A stretch of 58,121 nucleotides of DNA from Lentisphaeria bacterium (GTDB taxonomy: Bacteria; Verrucomicrobiota; Lentisphaeria; Victivallales; UBA1829): contig JAFVTF010000015.1 in the NCBI GenBank assembly GCA_017503375.1, positions 1 through 58,121 of the forward strand, given 5' to 3'. Numbering within the stretch: the stretch's first letter is position 1; each line of letters opens with the position of its first letter. Both the position numbers and the translations under genes were made by a program. This document shows positions 26,848-36,829 of this stretch, one piece after another. The notes beneath the pieces are model-generated. The model saw only the letters and a program-made list of their open reading frames with translations. It had not been told where the DNA came from and made no database searches.

Positions 26848-29800
26848 ATGATGAAATTCAAATCTCTTCTGTTCCTGCTCTGCGGAACGTTCACCCTTTT
26901 TGCCGTCGATCCCGGCGGAGTTTCCATCGACTTTGCCAAAAAAACGGTTCAATCCACCGGAAAATCTCTGCAATATATTCCCGGAGGAGAGTTCAAAACG
27001 AAAGCGGAATTTGATTCCTGGAAAAAGCATCACTGGGTCCATATCGGTGCAAAAGCAGGAAATTATATTCAGCTTCTGAAAGATGTCAAACCGTACATCA
27101 AATACGATTGGAAAAATCAGGAAGGCTGTATTATCATTGACAATGCCCTTCACAACATGAAGGATAATTTCGGAAGAGGTTTGACTGTTTCCAACAGACT
27201 GATCAAACGTTTTCCGGCTGCTCCGGGGAATCATAATCTTACGTGGAACGCTCATGGAACCCATATAAAAGGTCCAGCTTACAGCGGATTCCTTGTTCAG
27301 CTTGCGTTCTATGATGCAAAAGGGAAAAAAGTCGGCAATACATTTTCTCAGTATCCGACATTGACAAACAACAAGAAAGATTTTCGTATTTCCGGTATTG
27401 CTCCGGAAAAAACCGCACAGGCAGAAGTGACATTCTGTTTCTATGGTCCGGGGAATGTCAGTATTGACAATGTTGCGCTGACTCCGCAGAAAATCACAAC
27501 CGGGCTTTCAGTGAAATTGAATCCCCACGGTTTTCTGGATAATCTTTTCTGTGTTCCGGAAAAAACACCTTTCACGATTCATTTCGGGTTGAAGAATGTT
27601 TCCGGAAAGAAAGATGGTGCGGCAATGTTCCACATTGAACTTCCGGAAGAATTCTCAATTCTTGCAGCGCGGGAAGGAAACGTAATGTTTCCACAGGGGG
27701 AAAACAGATGTTCTGTTGATCTTACAAATCTGCGTGCGAGAGCACCTCTGAACGGTTATTCTTCCACGTTCCCGACCGTCAACCTGATGATCGTTGCGAA
27801 AAATCTGAAAGCCTCCAATGATGTTTTTCAGGGAAAATACTGGGTTGAAGAAAACGGAGTCAAAGGAACGGTTGAAACGTTCTCTCTGAAAGTCCTTCCT
27901 GTAACACATGCAAAGCAGCCGGCGCGGTTCAAAACCGGCTTTGCACCCATGAATGATTTCAGTTACAGTGCTGCAAACTCCAAGCATCTCAAACAGTTGT
28001 TTCAGACAACCGGATTCAATGGAGGAACTTATATTCCCGGCGGTTTGATTCCGGTAATGAATCAGCTCGGAATCGAAGTTTATGCGGAAGCAGTTGCTAA
28101 CGGATACCGGATCGGTCCCAATCCGAAACCGGATTTTGCCTTATTCAGAGGTGCTGACGGGAAACCGCTGCTCACGCCCGGAAATACGCAGAATATCTGT
28201 CCGACAGAAGTTTACAGACAGGGCGAATATTACAAAGGCAAGGTTATTCCTTATTTCAATTCGCTCATGGACAAGGGAATTACCCACCTTATGGCAAACT
28301 GGGAACCGTTCATGTTTGACCGCCGCGGCTGTTTCTGCGCCCGCTGTAAAACGGAATTCATCCGTTATTCAAAACTCCCGGAAAAAGAAGTTACTGCAAA
28401 CTGGGGTTCTGCAATTCTGGAAAAATACCGGGATCTCTGGACAAAATTCCGTTCATGGCAGCATGGAGAACTGGTAAAAACACTGAATCAAACCATGAAT
28501 GAATTGGGCAAGAAACGGTTCGGAAAAGAATCTTTCTTCATTCCCATGGTCAGTTACACACTGTTCACAACACCGCGTCAACATGCGGAATATGCTTTGG
28601 AGGATTATATCGACCATCTGCAATGGCTGGAACCTTGGGGTCCATACATCTACTACCGTTACGAAGAACCGTATCAGGAAAACTGCGGATGGAACATCGT
28701 TACCTGGCTTGCCGCAAAAAAGATGAAAGAATCTGTCATCAAGCGTCAGCCTGATAAAAAGAAACGGACAAAACTGATTGCATTCCCCCACAGTTATCAG
28801 GGAACCGACTGGGTGACAGAACCGGAAACGCTTGCCTTTGAAACACTGCTTTTCTTTGTGAACGGTTTTGAAGGTTCTTTTGCCTATCTTTTCCCGCTGG
28901 GATATGATTACCGTTACTGGAAAGCTCTTGCAGAAACAAATAACACAATCGCAAATCTCGAATCCTATTTTCTTGATGGAAAAGATATTTCCTCAAAGAT
29001 TGAAACGGTTTTGCAGACACCGCTCCCGAAACCGAATCCGCCGGATGCAACCGCAGTCTGGTCTACTGCTGAAGGAATGGGAGAGGTCGAAAAAGTTTCC
29101 CTGCTCCAGCATACAGCTGTCACTCTCAACGGAAAAACCTTGGCGGCAATCGGAAACTTCTGGAAACACGGAGAAGCATTTTACACCTTCAAGCTGAAAG
29201 GTTTGAAATCCGGGAAATATACGGTCAGCGATCCTGCGGCAAAACTTGTTTTCGGAACGTTCACCAACAAAGAGCTGGAAAAAGGAATTCTGATGCAAAC
29301 CGGTGCGTTACGCTGGAGATTCCTTCTTGTCGAACCCCAGACAAAGGCTGAGGGAAAACAGGTCACTCAAAAGGCTTTACGCAATCTGATGCAGAAACGG
29401 CTTCCGAAAATCCGGAAAGCATTTGAAAAAGAACAGAAACTGCAATCTGAAAAGTTCGTTGTTTCCAATGATTATTCAAAATTGAAACCGCTTTCTGCAC
29501 AGGGAATGACAATCAAAGCAGTGAAAGTTGGCGGTAAAGATTTTCTGCAGCTCAACACATCGGAATATTCTTTGGAAATCCATCCTGAACAGGGCGGCGC
29601 AATCCGCAACTGGAAAACAAAATCCGGAGAAGCATTGAGCAGTCCCGGAGATACGCTCGGACTCGGCAATGATTCTTTTATGGAACCCACGATCCGCAAC
29701 TGGAACACGCCGTGGCAGATCGCCGGAATCCGTTCTGATCTGGAAGGAATCACGCTTGCTATGAAATTCCGGATTCCGCAGGCAATTGACTTGACATTCG

Positions 29801-30276
29801 GCGGTTTGGAATTTGTGAAAACATATCAATTTCTGCCGGATGGGATCCGGTTCCGCCTCGAAGTCAGAAACTCAAACTCAAAAAATATTGCATTTGTCTA
29901 CCGTTCCCACAATCAGAACGCATATCTCTCAATAAAAAATAAAGTTTCCGGAATAATGAAAACCGGAACCGTTGAGGTCAAACGGAAAGGGAATAATCAG
30001 ATCATCCGTGTCAGCGGAGCAAAACAGCGGGCAGAACGCCATTATGCGGTAAAAGTTCCGGTCAGCGGCGGTACTGCCACTGCTGAATTTTCAGCACCCT
30101 GGCATAATTATATCCTGAAACTGGAAACTTCCGGAAATGTTGGTTTCTACGGAATCTGGGATGATCTGCCGGACAGAATGAAATATGCAACAGAAGAGAT
30201 TCTGTTTGAGCAAACAAATCTTGCACCCGGTGCAAAAAAAGTCTTTGAACTTAAATGGTCTTTCAAAAAAAAATAA
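26848..30276 (+). CDS. Large secreted glycosidase-like protein with N-terminal carbohydrate-binding-like module
   Basis: 1142 aa. Signal peptide about 1-19. Residues about 45-215 form a jelly-roll module (HWVHIGAKAGNY, ending GPGNVSIDNVALTP) homologous to the small protein encoded at 30350. A beta-sandwich region (about 220-345) precedes a likely TIM barrel (about 360-700) with acidic and aromatic segments such as THLMANWEPF, and Cys-X2-Cys (CFCARC). The C-terminal third (about 890-1140) resembles a galactose-mutarotase fold (TSEYSLEIHPEQGGAIRNW). It is probably a periplasmic or surface glycoside hydrolase; no family is certain. Confidence 0.75.
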   Translation: MMKFKSLLFLLCGTFTLFAVDPGGVSIDFAKKTVQSTGKSLQYIPGGEFKTKAEFDSWKKHHWVHIGAKAGNYIQLLKDVKPYIKYDWKNQEGCIIIDNALHNMKDNFGRGLTVSNRLIKRFPAAPGNHNLTWNAHGTHIKGPAYSGFLVQLAFYDAKGKKVGNTFSQYPTLTNNKKDFRISGIAPEKTAQAEVTFCFYGPGNVSIDNVALTPQKITTGLSVKLNPHGFLDNLFCVPEKTPFTIHFGLKNVSGKKDGAAMFHIELPEEFSILAAREGNVMFPQGENRCSVDLTNLRARAPLNGYSSTFPTVNLMIVAKNLKASNDVFQGKYWVEENGVKGTVETFSLKVLPVTHAKQPARFKTGFAPMNDFSYSAANSKHLKQLFQTTGFNGGTYIPGGLIPVMNQLGIEVYAEAVANGYRIGPNPKPDFALFRGADGKPLLTPGNTQNICPTEVYRQGEYYKGKVIPYFNSLMDKGITHLMANWEPFMFDRRGCFCARCKTEFIRYSKLPEKEVTANWGSAILEKYRDLWTKFRSWQHGELVKTLNQTMNELGKKRFGKESFFIPMVSYTLFTTPRQHAEYALEDYIDHLQWLEPWGPYIYYRYEEPYQENCGWNIVTWLAAKKMKESVIKRQPDKKKRTKLIAFPHSYQGTDWVTEPETLAFETLLFFVNGFEGSFAYLFPLGYDYRYWKALAETNNTIANLESYFLDGKDISSKIETVLQTPLPKPNPPDATAVWSTAEGMGEVEKVSLLQHTAVTLNGKTLAAIGNFWKHGEAFYTFKLKGLKSGKYTVSDPAAKLVFGTFTNKELEKGILMQTGALRWRFLLVEPQTKAEGKQVTQKALRNLMQKRLPKIRKAFEKEQKLQSEKFVVSNDYSKLKPLSAQGMTIKAVKVGGKDFLQLNTSEYSLEIHPEQGGAIRNWKTKSGEALSSPGDTLGLGNDSFMEPTIRNWNTPWQIAGIRSDLEGITLAMKFRIPQAIDLTFGGLEFVKTYQFLPDGIRFRLEVRNSNSKNIAFVYRSHNQNAYLSIKNKVSGIMKTGTVEVKRKGNNQIIRVSGAKQRAERHYAVKVPVSGGTATAEFSAPWHNYILKLETSGNVGFYGIWDDLPDRMKYATEEILFEQTNLAPGAKKVFELKWSFKKK

Positions 30277-30349
30277 AAGAACATTTGAAAAAATGAGAAC
30301 AATGCGTTATCTTTACGGATAACAACAGTTGAAACAGGAGGTACTTTTT

Positions 30350-30940
30350 ATGAAATTGAAAATGACATTTTTGCTTGCAGCATTCGCCGCAACAAGTATT
30401 TTTGCTCAGGACAACCTGCTGAAAGGCAGTGCTTTTGAAACAGGAAACGATGTTCTTGCATGGGCGCCCGGACATTGGGTTCACATCGGTCCGGCTCTCG
30501 GTGATTACAAAAAACTTCTGCCGCAGGTTTCTCCGTACTGTAAACGGATGCTCGTTCAGGATGCAAAATCCGGACGCTGGTCAATGAAAGTTGTAACGGA
30601 TAAAGAATATCACAAAATCAAAGATAACAAAGGCGGAGTCATTATGGTCTCCAACTCTTTGAATCAGACCGTTGCAGTCACACCCGGAAAATATAAACTG
30701 ACATTCTGGGTCAAAGGGAAAATGGAAAAAGTTCCCGGTTATAATGCATTGCGTCTATTTCTCATCTGTACAAAAACATCTCAGCTTCTGGATCATCAAT
30801 TCAAATTAACAGATAACTGGGTTCAATTCCAGAAAGAAATTACGGTTCCTGCACAGGGAGCTTCTCTTCAGCTCCGTTTTGCCCTGTACGGTGTTGGCGA
30901 ATTTCAAATTGATGAAGCCTCTCTTGTAAAGGTTCAGTGA
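30350..30940 (+). CDS. Small secreted carbohydrate-binding-like protein
   Basis: 196 aa. The ATG at 30350 follows AGGAGGT by 8 bases. Signal peptide about 1-19 (ending IFAQD). The body is a stand-alone copy of the N-terminal module of the preceding gene: HWVHIGPALGDYKKLLPQVS matches HWVHIGAKAGNYIQLLKDVK, with shared KDN, VSN and a late GVGEFQIDEASL. This is a CBM4/9-like jelly roll by pattern. It may present glycan to the large enzyme. A gap of 73 bp separates the genes. Confidence 0.75.
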   Translation: MKLKMTFLLAAFAATSIFAQDNLLKGSAFETGNDVLAWAPGHWVHIGPALGDYKKLLPQVSPYCKRMLVQDAKSGRWSMKVVTDKEYHKIKDNKGGVIMVSNSLNQTVAVTPGKYKLTFWVKGKMEKVPGYNALRLFLICTKTSQLLDHQFKLTDNWVQFQKEITVPAQGASLQLRFALYGVGEFQIDEASLVKVQ

Positions 30941-30947
30941 ATATCGA

Positions 30948-32690
30948 ATGAAAGATCTGCTTTTTTTCCTTCAGGAATGGATCGCCATTCCTGAGGATAT
31001 TGTCTTCCGGGAAATTCCCGGTTCCGGGCTGTGCAATATTACAGACCATTGCATCGAATATACCGGGAAACGTGAAGCTCTGCGCGGACTTGGCCTTTAT
31101 CTTGCCGGAGAACGCGGAACGTTTCGCTGTTCATTCAAAACGCTTGGCGTTATGTACGACTGCAGCCGAAACGGTGTTCCGGAAATCAGTTGGCTGAAAC
31201 GGCAATTCGTGGGGCTTGCGCTGCTGGGATATAACCTGTTCCAGATGTATATGGAAGATACCTATCAGTGTCCGGGGGAACCCTTGTTCGGTTATGGAAG
31301 AGGAGCTTATTCTCTGGAGGAATTGCAGGAACTGGATGATTTCGGAAGCAAACTCGGAATCGAAGTATGTTCTGCGATTCAGACGCTCGGACACATGGAA
31401 AACCTGCTGAAATTCGGCTCCTATTCCGCTGTCAGCGATACGCCCCGGATCCTGTTGGCTGATGAAGAAAAGACTTATGAGCTTATCGAAAAAATGATCT
31501 CTTTTCAGTCACAGGCGTTCCGTTCCCGCAGAATCAACCTGGGACTGGATGAAGCAGTCGGACTCGGACAGGGAAAACATCTGGAAAAATTCGGTCCGGA
31601 AAATCCCTTTGACATCTTCCTGCGCCATTTGAAACGGGTCATTGCGATTTGTCAGAAGTATGAACTTCAACCTATGATCTGGTCCGATATGTTCTTCCGT
31701 ATTTTCGACAAAGATCATAATTATTATGTTTCCGAAATGGAAGTCACGGAAGAGATGCGGAAAAAAGTCCCGCAGGATGTTCAGCTGATCTTCTGGGATT
31801 ATTACCACTGGGAAGAAAAATATTATCTGGATATGATCCGGATTCATAATGATTTCGGATTCAAACCGATCATGGCATCCATGATTTGGACTCCCGCACG
31901 GCTCTGGTACGATCACGGACAGACAAAGCTGACTGTGCCGCCTTGTATCAATGCTTCAGAACAAACCGGTTTGGATGAATTGATCTTTACCCTGTGGGGC
32001 GATGACGGAGCTTATTGCGATTTCGATTCTGCTATGGCGGGTTTGACATTCTCGGCAGCAGAAGCATGGAAGAGTTCCAAAGATACATTGCAGAAACAGT
32101 ATCAGCTCTTTTTCGGCGGCGATTATGAAAAGGTCATTGCCGCCTCCGCATTGACAGTCGATCAGCCGGAACAGTTCACAGCCGGTCTTGCCGCAGCTGA
32201 TATCATCTGGGATGATCCGCTTCTCTGGATCGGCTGCCGGAATGCTGAACAGCGTTATCCCGGAGTCCTGAACAAGATGAAAGAACAGTGCCGGAATGCG
32301 GAAATACAGTTAACAGGAGCAGAAACCAAAGGCGGCGGGGATTTGGATCATGCGAAAAATCTCTGCAATCTGATGATTCTCAAAATAAATTTATATCAGC
32401 GGATGAAACAGAAACTGCTGGATTCTGGAACTGCATTGATGGCAGAAGAAGCAGCATTGGCAGCAGATCGGGTGATCTCTTCGTTCCGCCGTCAGTGGAT
32501 GCGCCGGAATAAACCCTTCGGTATGCATGTTGTACAAATCCGTCTCGCCGGATTGGCTGACCGGTTCCGGGAGGTCTCCCGCCGGATTCAGGAAAACAGT
32601 GCCTTCCCCGAACTGGATCTCCCTGATTCACCCGTTGCATTCGGAACTGGTAACTGGCATCTGGCAAACCTTGTTCCGAAAGTAAATTAA
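30948..32690 (+). CDS. GH20-type beta-N-acetylhexosaminidase-like enzyme
   Basis: 580 aa, no signal peptide. The pattern resembles cytoplasmic GH20C enzymes: an early RGLGLYLAGERG segment, a barrel strand with FQMYMEDTY, and the catalytic Asp-Glu pair at 201-202 in NLGLDEAVG. Trp and Tyr residues (IFWDYYHWEE, TLWGDDGAY) fit the sugar pocket. It would release terminal GlcNAc or GalNAc from oligosaccharides. Only 7 bp separate it from the preceding gene and the SD is weak, so translation is likely coupled. Confidence 0.82.
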   Translation: MKDLLFFLQEWIAIPEDIVFREIPGSGLCNITDHCIEYTGKREALRGLGLYLAGERGTFRCSFKTLGVMYDCSRNGVPEISWLKRQFVGLALLGYNLFQMYMEDTYQCPGEPLFGYGRGAYSLEELQELDDFGSKLGIEVCSAIQTLGHMENLLKFGSYSAVSDTPRILLADEEKTYELIEKMISFQSQAFRSRRINLGLDEAVGLGQGKHLEKFGPENPFDIFLRHLKRVIAICQKYELQPMIWSDMFFRIFDKDHNYYVSEMEVTEEMRKKVPQDVQLIFWDYYHWEEKYYLDMIRIHNDFGFKPIMASMIWTPARLWYDHGQTKLTVPPCINASEQTGLDELIFTLWGDDGAYCDFDSAMAGLTFSAAEAWKSSKDTLQKQYQLFFGGDYEKVIAASALTVDQPEQFTAGLAAADIIWDDPLLWIGCRNAEQRYPGVLNKMKEQCRNAEIQLTGAETKGGGDLDHAKNLCNLMILKINLYQRMKQKLLDSGTALMAEEAALAADRVISSFRRQWMRRNKPFGMHVVQIRLAGLADRFREVSRRIQENSAFPELDLPDSPVAFGTGNWHLANLVPKVN

Positions 32691-32704
32691 TCAGAATTCA
32701 GAAT

Positions 32705-34270
32705 ATGCACGATCTGTCTTACAGAAAAAATTTTGATCCGTCACAGGAATGGAAATCCACGATTCCGGAACCGTTTTTTGAAGATCAACCGGGATGGAAC
32801 AGGCTTTATTGGAAAGCCTGGGAACTTGCGCACGATCACATCAAAAAACTTCCCGGAATGCCCCAGTCTCCATATATGGACGAGGCTTTTCTTGAATCCA
32901 ATATCTGGATCTGGGACACCTGTTTCATGGCTCTGTTCTGCAAGTTTTCTCCAGAACGTTTTCCCGGTGTGGAATCCTTCCGGAATTTCTATGAGCCGCT
33001 TTACAATCATCGGAAGCTGCCCAGTATCATGTCAGATAAGGATGCGGCAATGCTCGGTTATCCAAAAGGACTTCCGGTTCCCGTTCAAATCCATATCGCA
33101 GATAACCCGCCGCTGTTCGCATGGGCGGAATACAGGTATGTCATGTACTCCGGCGATAAAGAACATATCCGGAAACTTCTGCTGGATGATCAATTCCTGC
33201 AGAAACATTTTCATTTTCTGGAATCTATATACGAACAGGCTCATCCGGAATGTGTTTACGTTCCCACCTGCTGGCGGAAACATCCGAAAGGTTATTTCTG
33301 GGAAGGCGGAAGATCCGGAATGGATAATACTCCCCGCGGAAGAAACGGAAAAACATGCAGCGTGAACCGCCCGAATAACCCGGATATGCTCTGGATTGAT
33401 GCCATCGCTCAACAGGCTCTTTCTGCCCTTTATATTTCCAGATTGGCTCTCCTGATCGGGGAAAATGAATTGGCTGAACATTGGAAAAAGATTTACGGAC
33501 AGCTCAAAAATACAGTCAATGAAAATTACTGGGATGAAGTGGATGGTTTTTATTATGATATCCATGCGGAAACAGGAGAGTTTATCAAAGTTGTAACTCC
33601 GGCATCGTTCTGGGTCATGCTGGCTGAAATTCCATCACAGGAACAGGCTGAAAGAATGTGCCGTTTTCTCACAGATCCGCAAAAACTCGGTGGACATGTG
33701 CCATGCCTGTCTCTCGCACGTGACGATGGGGATTTCAATGCGGAAAACGGCGAATATTGGCGCGGTTCTCTCTGGCTCCCAACGGCTTATATGATTATCG
33801 AAGCACTGGACTGTTACGGATTTTACGATCTCGCGGCCGATTTATCCGGAAAAATCATCAGTCACATGAACCAGACTTTTCTGAAATATACACCCCATAC
33901 GATCTGGGAATGTTATGCTCCGGACAAGCCGGTTCCGGCATCCACCTGCGGAAAACCGCAGCAGACCGTAAGAGAAGATTTCTGCGGATGGTCCGCCCTC
34001 GGCCCCATCAGCCTTTATATCGAACATGTTCTCGGATTCCGGTCCGCAGACGCCTTCCGGAAAGAATTATTCTGGAATCCCCCAAAAAATAAAACAGGAA
34101 AAACCGGAATCAAAAATTTCCGGTTCGGTGAGATCATCACGGACATCATACTTGAAAACGGTATCTGCACCGTAAAATCAAATAGAGATTACACCTTGAA
34201 TGTCGATGGGATCCCATTCAAAATCCATGCAGGAAAAAATGAAGTGCTGTTTCCAATAAAGGTTGATTAG
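32705..34270 (+). CDS. GH63/MGH1-like (alpha/alpha)6-barrel glycosidase
   Basis: 521 aa, no signal peptide. Motifs are those of GH63/GH37-like inverting hydrolases: WIWDTCFMA, GGRSGMDNTPRG with the likely acid Asp207, GEYWRGSLWLPT, and DFCGWSALGP near the end. These enzymes remove glucose or mannosylglycerate-type residues; the substrate here cannot be read from sequence. It is 14 bp after the GH20-like gene and closes the locus; an M2 repeat follows directly. Confidence 0.8.
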   Translation: MHDLSYRKNFDPSQEWKSTIPEPFFEDQPGWNRLYWKAWELAHDHIKKLPGMPQSPYMDEAFLESNIWIWDTCFMALFCKFSPERFPGVESFRNFYEPLYNHRKLPSIMSDKDAAMLGYPKGLPVPVQIHIADNPPLFAWAEYRYVMYSGDKEHIRKLLLDDQFLQKHFHFLESIYEQAHPECVYVPTCWRKHPKGYFWEGGRSGMDNTPRGRNGKTCSVNRPNNPDMLWIDAIAQQALSALYISRLALLIGENELAEHWKKIYGQLKNTVNENYWDEVDGFYYDIHAETGEFIKVVTPASFWVMLAEIPSQEQAERMCRFLTDPQKLGGHVPCLSLARDDGDFNAENGEYWRGSLWLPTAYMIIEALDCYGFYDLAADLSGKIISHMNQTFLKYTPHTIWECYAPDKPVPASTCGKPQQTVREDFCGWSALGPISLYIEHVLGFRSADAFRKELFWNPPKNKTGKTGIKNFRFGEIITDIILENGICTVKSNRDYTLNVDGIPFKIHAGKNEVLFPIKVD

Positions 34271-34271
34271 T

Positions 34272-34392
34272 GCCCCATCATCCTTTCCTGTCCTCCATAG
34301 ATTGAAACCTTTTTGCGGCATTCCGATTTTTTTGCGCTGCAAAAATTAGAATACCATTTTTTAATTTGACAACTTGGGTGGGAAACAGAGCT
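34272..34392 (+). repeat. M2 repeat
   Basis: It begins with CCCCATCATCCTTT shared with the copy near 16750, continues with AACCTTTTTGCGGCATTCCG, an imperfect central hairpin, and the tail ending GGGAAACAGAGCT. It lies between two convergent genes. Confidence 0.7.
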
Positions 34393-34400
34393 GTAAATTT

Positions 34401-36632
34401 TTACATCAAAGACATGGGATCGACGTCGACTTGAACAGAGATCCCTTTAACCGGATTCCGGTACAGCTCATACCGTAAAAATTTCTTCATATAGGAGAGA
34501 TTACCTCCGCGGAACATAATCATATACCGGAATTTTCCTTTTATACGCTCGATCGGACACGGTGCCGGATCGGAAGCATTTGTTTCCGGAGGGAGATAGG
34601 GTTGTATTTTCTGAAGCAGATTTCCGGCATATTCCAGGATTGCAGAGGGCTCTTCACCCACGAATCGAATCACAAGCACGTGTCCGTGGGGCGGCAGGGA
34701 AAGAGCCTCCCGGACAGGCAGTTCTTCCTCATAAAAGGCATTACAGTCATGGTTTGCGGCAGCAATGATTGCGGCATTGTAGGGGGTGCAGGTTTGAAAG
34801 ATCACATCACCGCGCATATCGCCGCGCCCTGCCCTTCCGGCGACCTGAGTCAAAAGCTGAAATGTCCGTTCCGTTGCCCGGAAATCATCAATATAAAGGC
34901 CCATATCAGCATTAATCACGCCGACGAGTGTCACATTGGGAAAATCCAACCCCTTCGCGATCATCTGAGTTCCGACGAGGATATCAATTTTCCCGTTGCG
35001 GAACGATGATAAAATTTCCTCATAAAGTTCCGGCCTTGTCATCGTATCGGAATCCATACGTCCGATTCTGGCATTTTTGAATGCTGCAAAAGAAATATTT
35101 TCGATCCGTTCAGTTCCGGCTCCGGAGAATTTGATTTCGGGAGAGCCGCAGGCCGGGCACTGTTCCGGAGCTTTCACCATTGCTCCACACAAATGACAAG
35201 TCAGGATACGCATTTTTTTGTGGTAAGTATAAGGCACACCGCAATCCGGACATTGTGCAACAAATTTACAGTCGGACTGTTCACATTTCAACTGTTTTGC
35301 GAAACCGCGCCGGTTCAGAAAGAGAATACTCTGTTCGCCTTTTTCCAGACGGTCATGGACAGCATCAATCAGTTCTTTGGATAGGAACGGGATATGCCCT
35401 TCCCCGTCATCCTGACTCCGCATATCAATGATTCTGACATCCGGCATTCTGATATTGGGATCTGTGCGGTGCGCCATGATTGCATGGGCATATTTTCCGC
35501 AGACAGCGTTGTAATGGGATTCCACAGAGGGAGTGGCAGAACCGAGAATAACAGCGGCATGTTCCAATTTTCCGCGCATGACAGCCACATCCCTGGCATT
35601 ATAACGGGGAGCCTCACTCTGTTTATAGGACTGTTCATGTTCTTCATCAACGATAATCAGTTTCAGATCGGTAAAAGGAGCGAACAAAGCGGATCTTGCA
35701 CCGACAGCGATCCGCACCCTGCCCTGATGTACTTTCATCCATTCATCCCTCCGTTCACCATCGGATAAACCGCTGTGGAGAACGCTCACCATATTTCCGA
35801 ACCTTGACCGGAAACGTTCCACAGTTTGAGGTGTCAGAGAAATTTCCGGGACAAGCACGATTGCGGAACCGCCGTTATTGATAGCATAATCAATCGCCTG
35901 AAGATAGACTTCTGTTTTTCCGGAGCAGGTTACGCCGTGCAGGAGGACTGTATGCTGTTTCCGTTTTCCGTCAATGACCTCCCTGATGATCTCCAAAGCA
36001 GCAGCCTGTTCCGCTGTTGGTGTTTTTGCCTTTGTGGGGATCACATCCATTCCTTTGAATGGATCGCGGTCTATCTCTTCCTGAATTTTTTCTATCAGAC
36101 CAGCTTTTACCAAACCGTCGAGGACAGATCTTCCGACACCTGCTTTCAGGAGGAGAATATCTGTGGGGAGTTCCCGTTCGAGCATGAGAACTTTCAGAAG
36201 AGCCGCTCTTGCCTTCAATTTTCCGGATTCATTCTGAGCAATGAATTCCGCAGCTTTGAGATGATCTGCGATCCGGCAATGCTCTCTTGTTTTTGCTTTG
36301 ATTTTTCCGCTGCGGATCGCACCTGGAAGAAGATTTCTCACAGAAAGTTCACGCGGACAGCAATAGTATTCTGCCATCCAGTCAGAAAGTTTCAGCAGCG
36401 CATCGGGAATACGGGGGAATCCGGCACAGATGGAATCAATTTCTTTGAGATCGTTTCTGCCGGAAGAATCTGTTACAGTGATCACATAAGCCTGCCGCAA
36501 ACCGCCCCGCCCGAAGGGTACATTCACCTTCATACCCGGAAAGATCTCTCCTGCCAGAGATTCCGGGATCCGGTAATCGAACAGACGGTCCAAGGACAGA
36601 TTTACAGTAACTCTTGCAATATTTCCGGGCAT
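34401..36632 (-). CDS. priA: Primosomal protein N' (replication restart helicase)
   Basis: 743 aa, full length. The N-terminal 3'-binding domain (about 1-100) is followed by a superfamily 2 helicase with Walker A GVTCSGKT (233-240), DEEH (in IIVDEEHEQSYK), and ILGSATPS. A Cys cluster (CEQSDC, CPDCG, CHLCG, CPACG) binds zinc. QVAGRAGRG is motif VI. It reloads the replisome at stalled forks. GAGG precedes the ATG by 8 bases. A good promoter (36663-36690) precedes it. Confidence 0.95.
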   Translation of the reverse strand: MPGNIARVTVNLSLDRLFDYRIPESLAGEIFPGMKVNVPFGRGGLRQAYVITVTDSSGRNDLKEIDSICAGFPRIPDALLKLSDWMAEYYCCPRELSVRNLLPGAIRSGKIKAKTREHCRIADHLKAAEFIAQNESGKLKARAALLKVLMLERELPTDILLLKAGVGRSVLDGLVKAGLIEKIQEEIDRDPFKGMDVIPTKAKTPTAEQAAALEIIREVIDGKRKQHTVLLHGVTCSGKTEVYLQAIDYAINNGGSAIVLVPEISLTPQTVERFRSRFGNMVSVLHSGLSDGERRDEWMKVHQGRVRIAVGARSALFAPFTDLKLIIVDEEHEQSYKQSEAPRYNARDVAVMRGKLEHAAVILGSATPSVESHYNAVCGKYAHAIMAHRTDPNIRMPDVRIIDMRSQDDGEGHIPFLSKELIDAVHDRLEKGEQSILFLNRRGFAKQLKCEQSDCKFVAQCPDCGVPYTYHKKMRILTCHLCGAMVKAPEQCPACGSPEIKFSGAGTERIENISFAAFKNARIGRMDSDTMTRPELYEEILSSFRNGKIDILVGTQMIAKGLDFPNVTLVGVINADMGLYIDDFRATERTFQLLTQVAGRAGRGDMRGDVIFQTCTPYNAAIIAAANHDCNAFYEEELPVREALSLPPHGHVLVIRFVGEEPSAILEYAGNLLQKIQPYLPPETNASDPAPCPIERIKGKFRYMIMFRGGNLSYMKKFLRYELYRNPVKGISVQVDVDPMSLM

Positions 36633-36662
36633 GATGGTTCCTCTTTCAGTTTCAGCAGTGAT

Positions 36663-36690
36663 AATATAATCCCCGGCAGAAGATTTTCAA
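36663..36690 (-). promoter_or_regulatory. priA promoter
   Basis: On the minus strand TTGAAA (36690-36685), 16-bp spacer, TATATT (36668-36663). Confidence 0.7.
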
Positions 36691-36735
36691 GAGATATTTT
36701 TTCAATCATGGGAAATATATCTCTTCCGGTTCCGC

Positions 36736-36764
36736 TTGACATTTTTACGATGATGCTGTATATT
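36736..36764 (+). promoter_or_regulatory. mrp promoter
   Basis: TTGACA (36736-36741), 17-bp spacer, TATATT (36759-36764), about 65 bp before the ATG at 36830. Confidence 0.75.
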
Positions 36765-36829
36765 GTCAGGATAACTTATCAAGTGTGGGATTGTTCCTGA
36801 ATGATACGTAACAGAAAGGATAATATATC

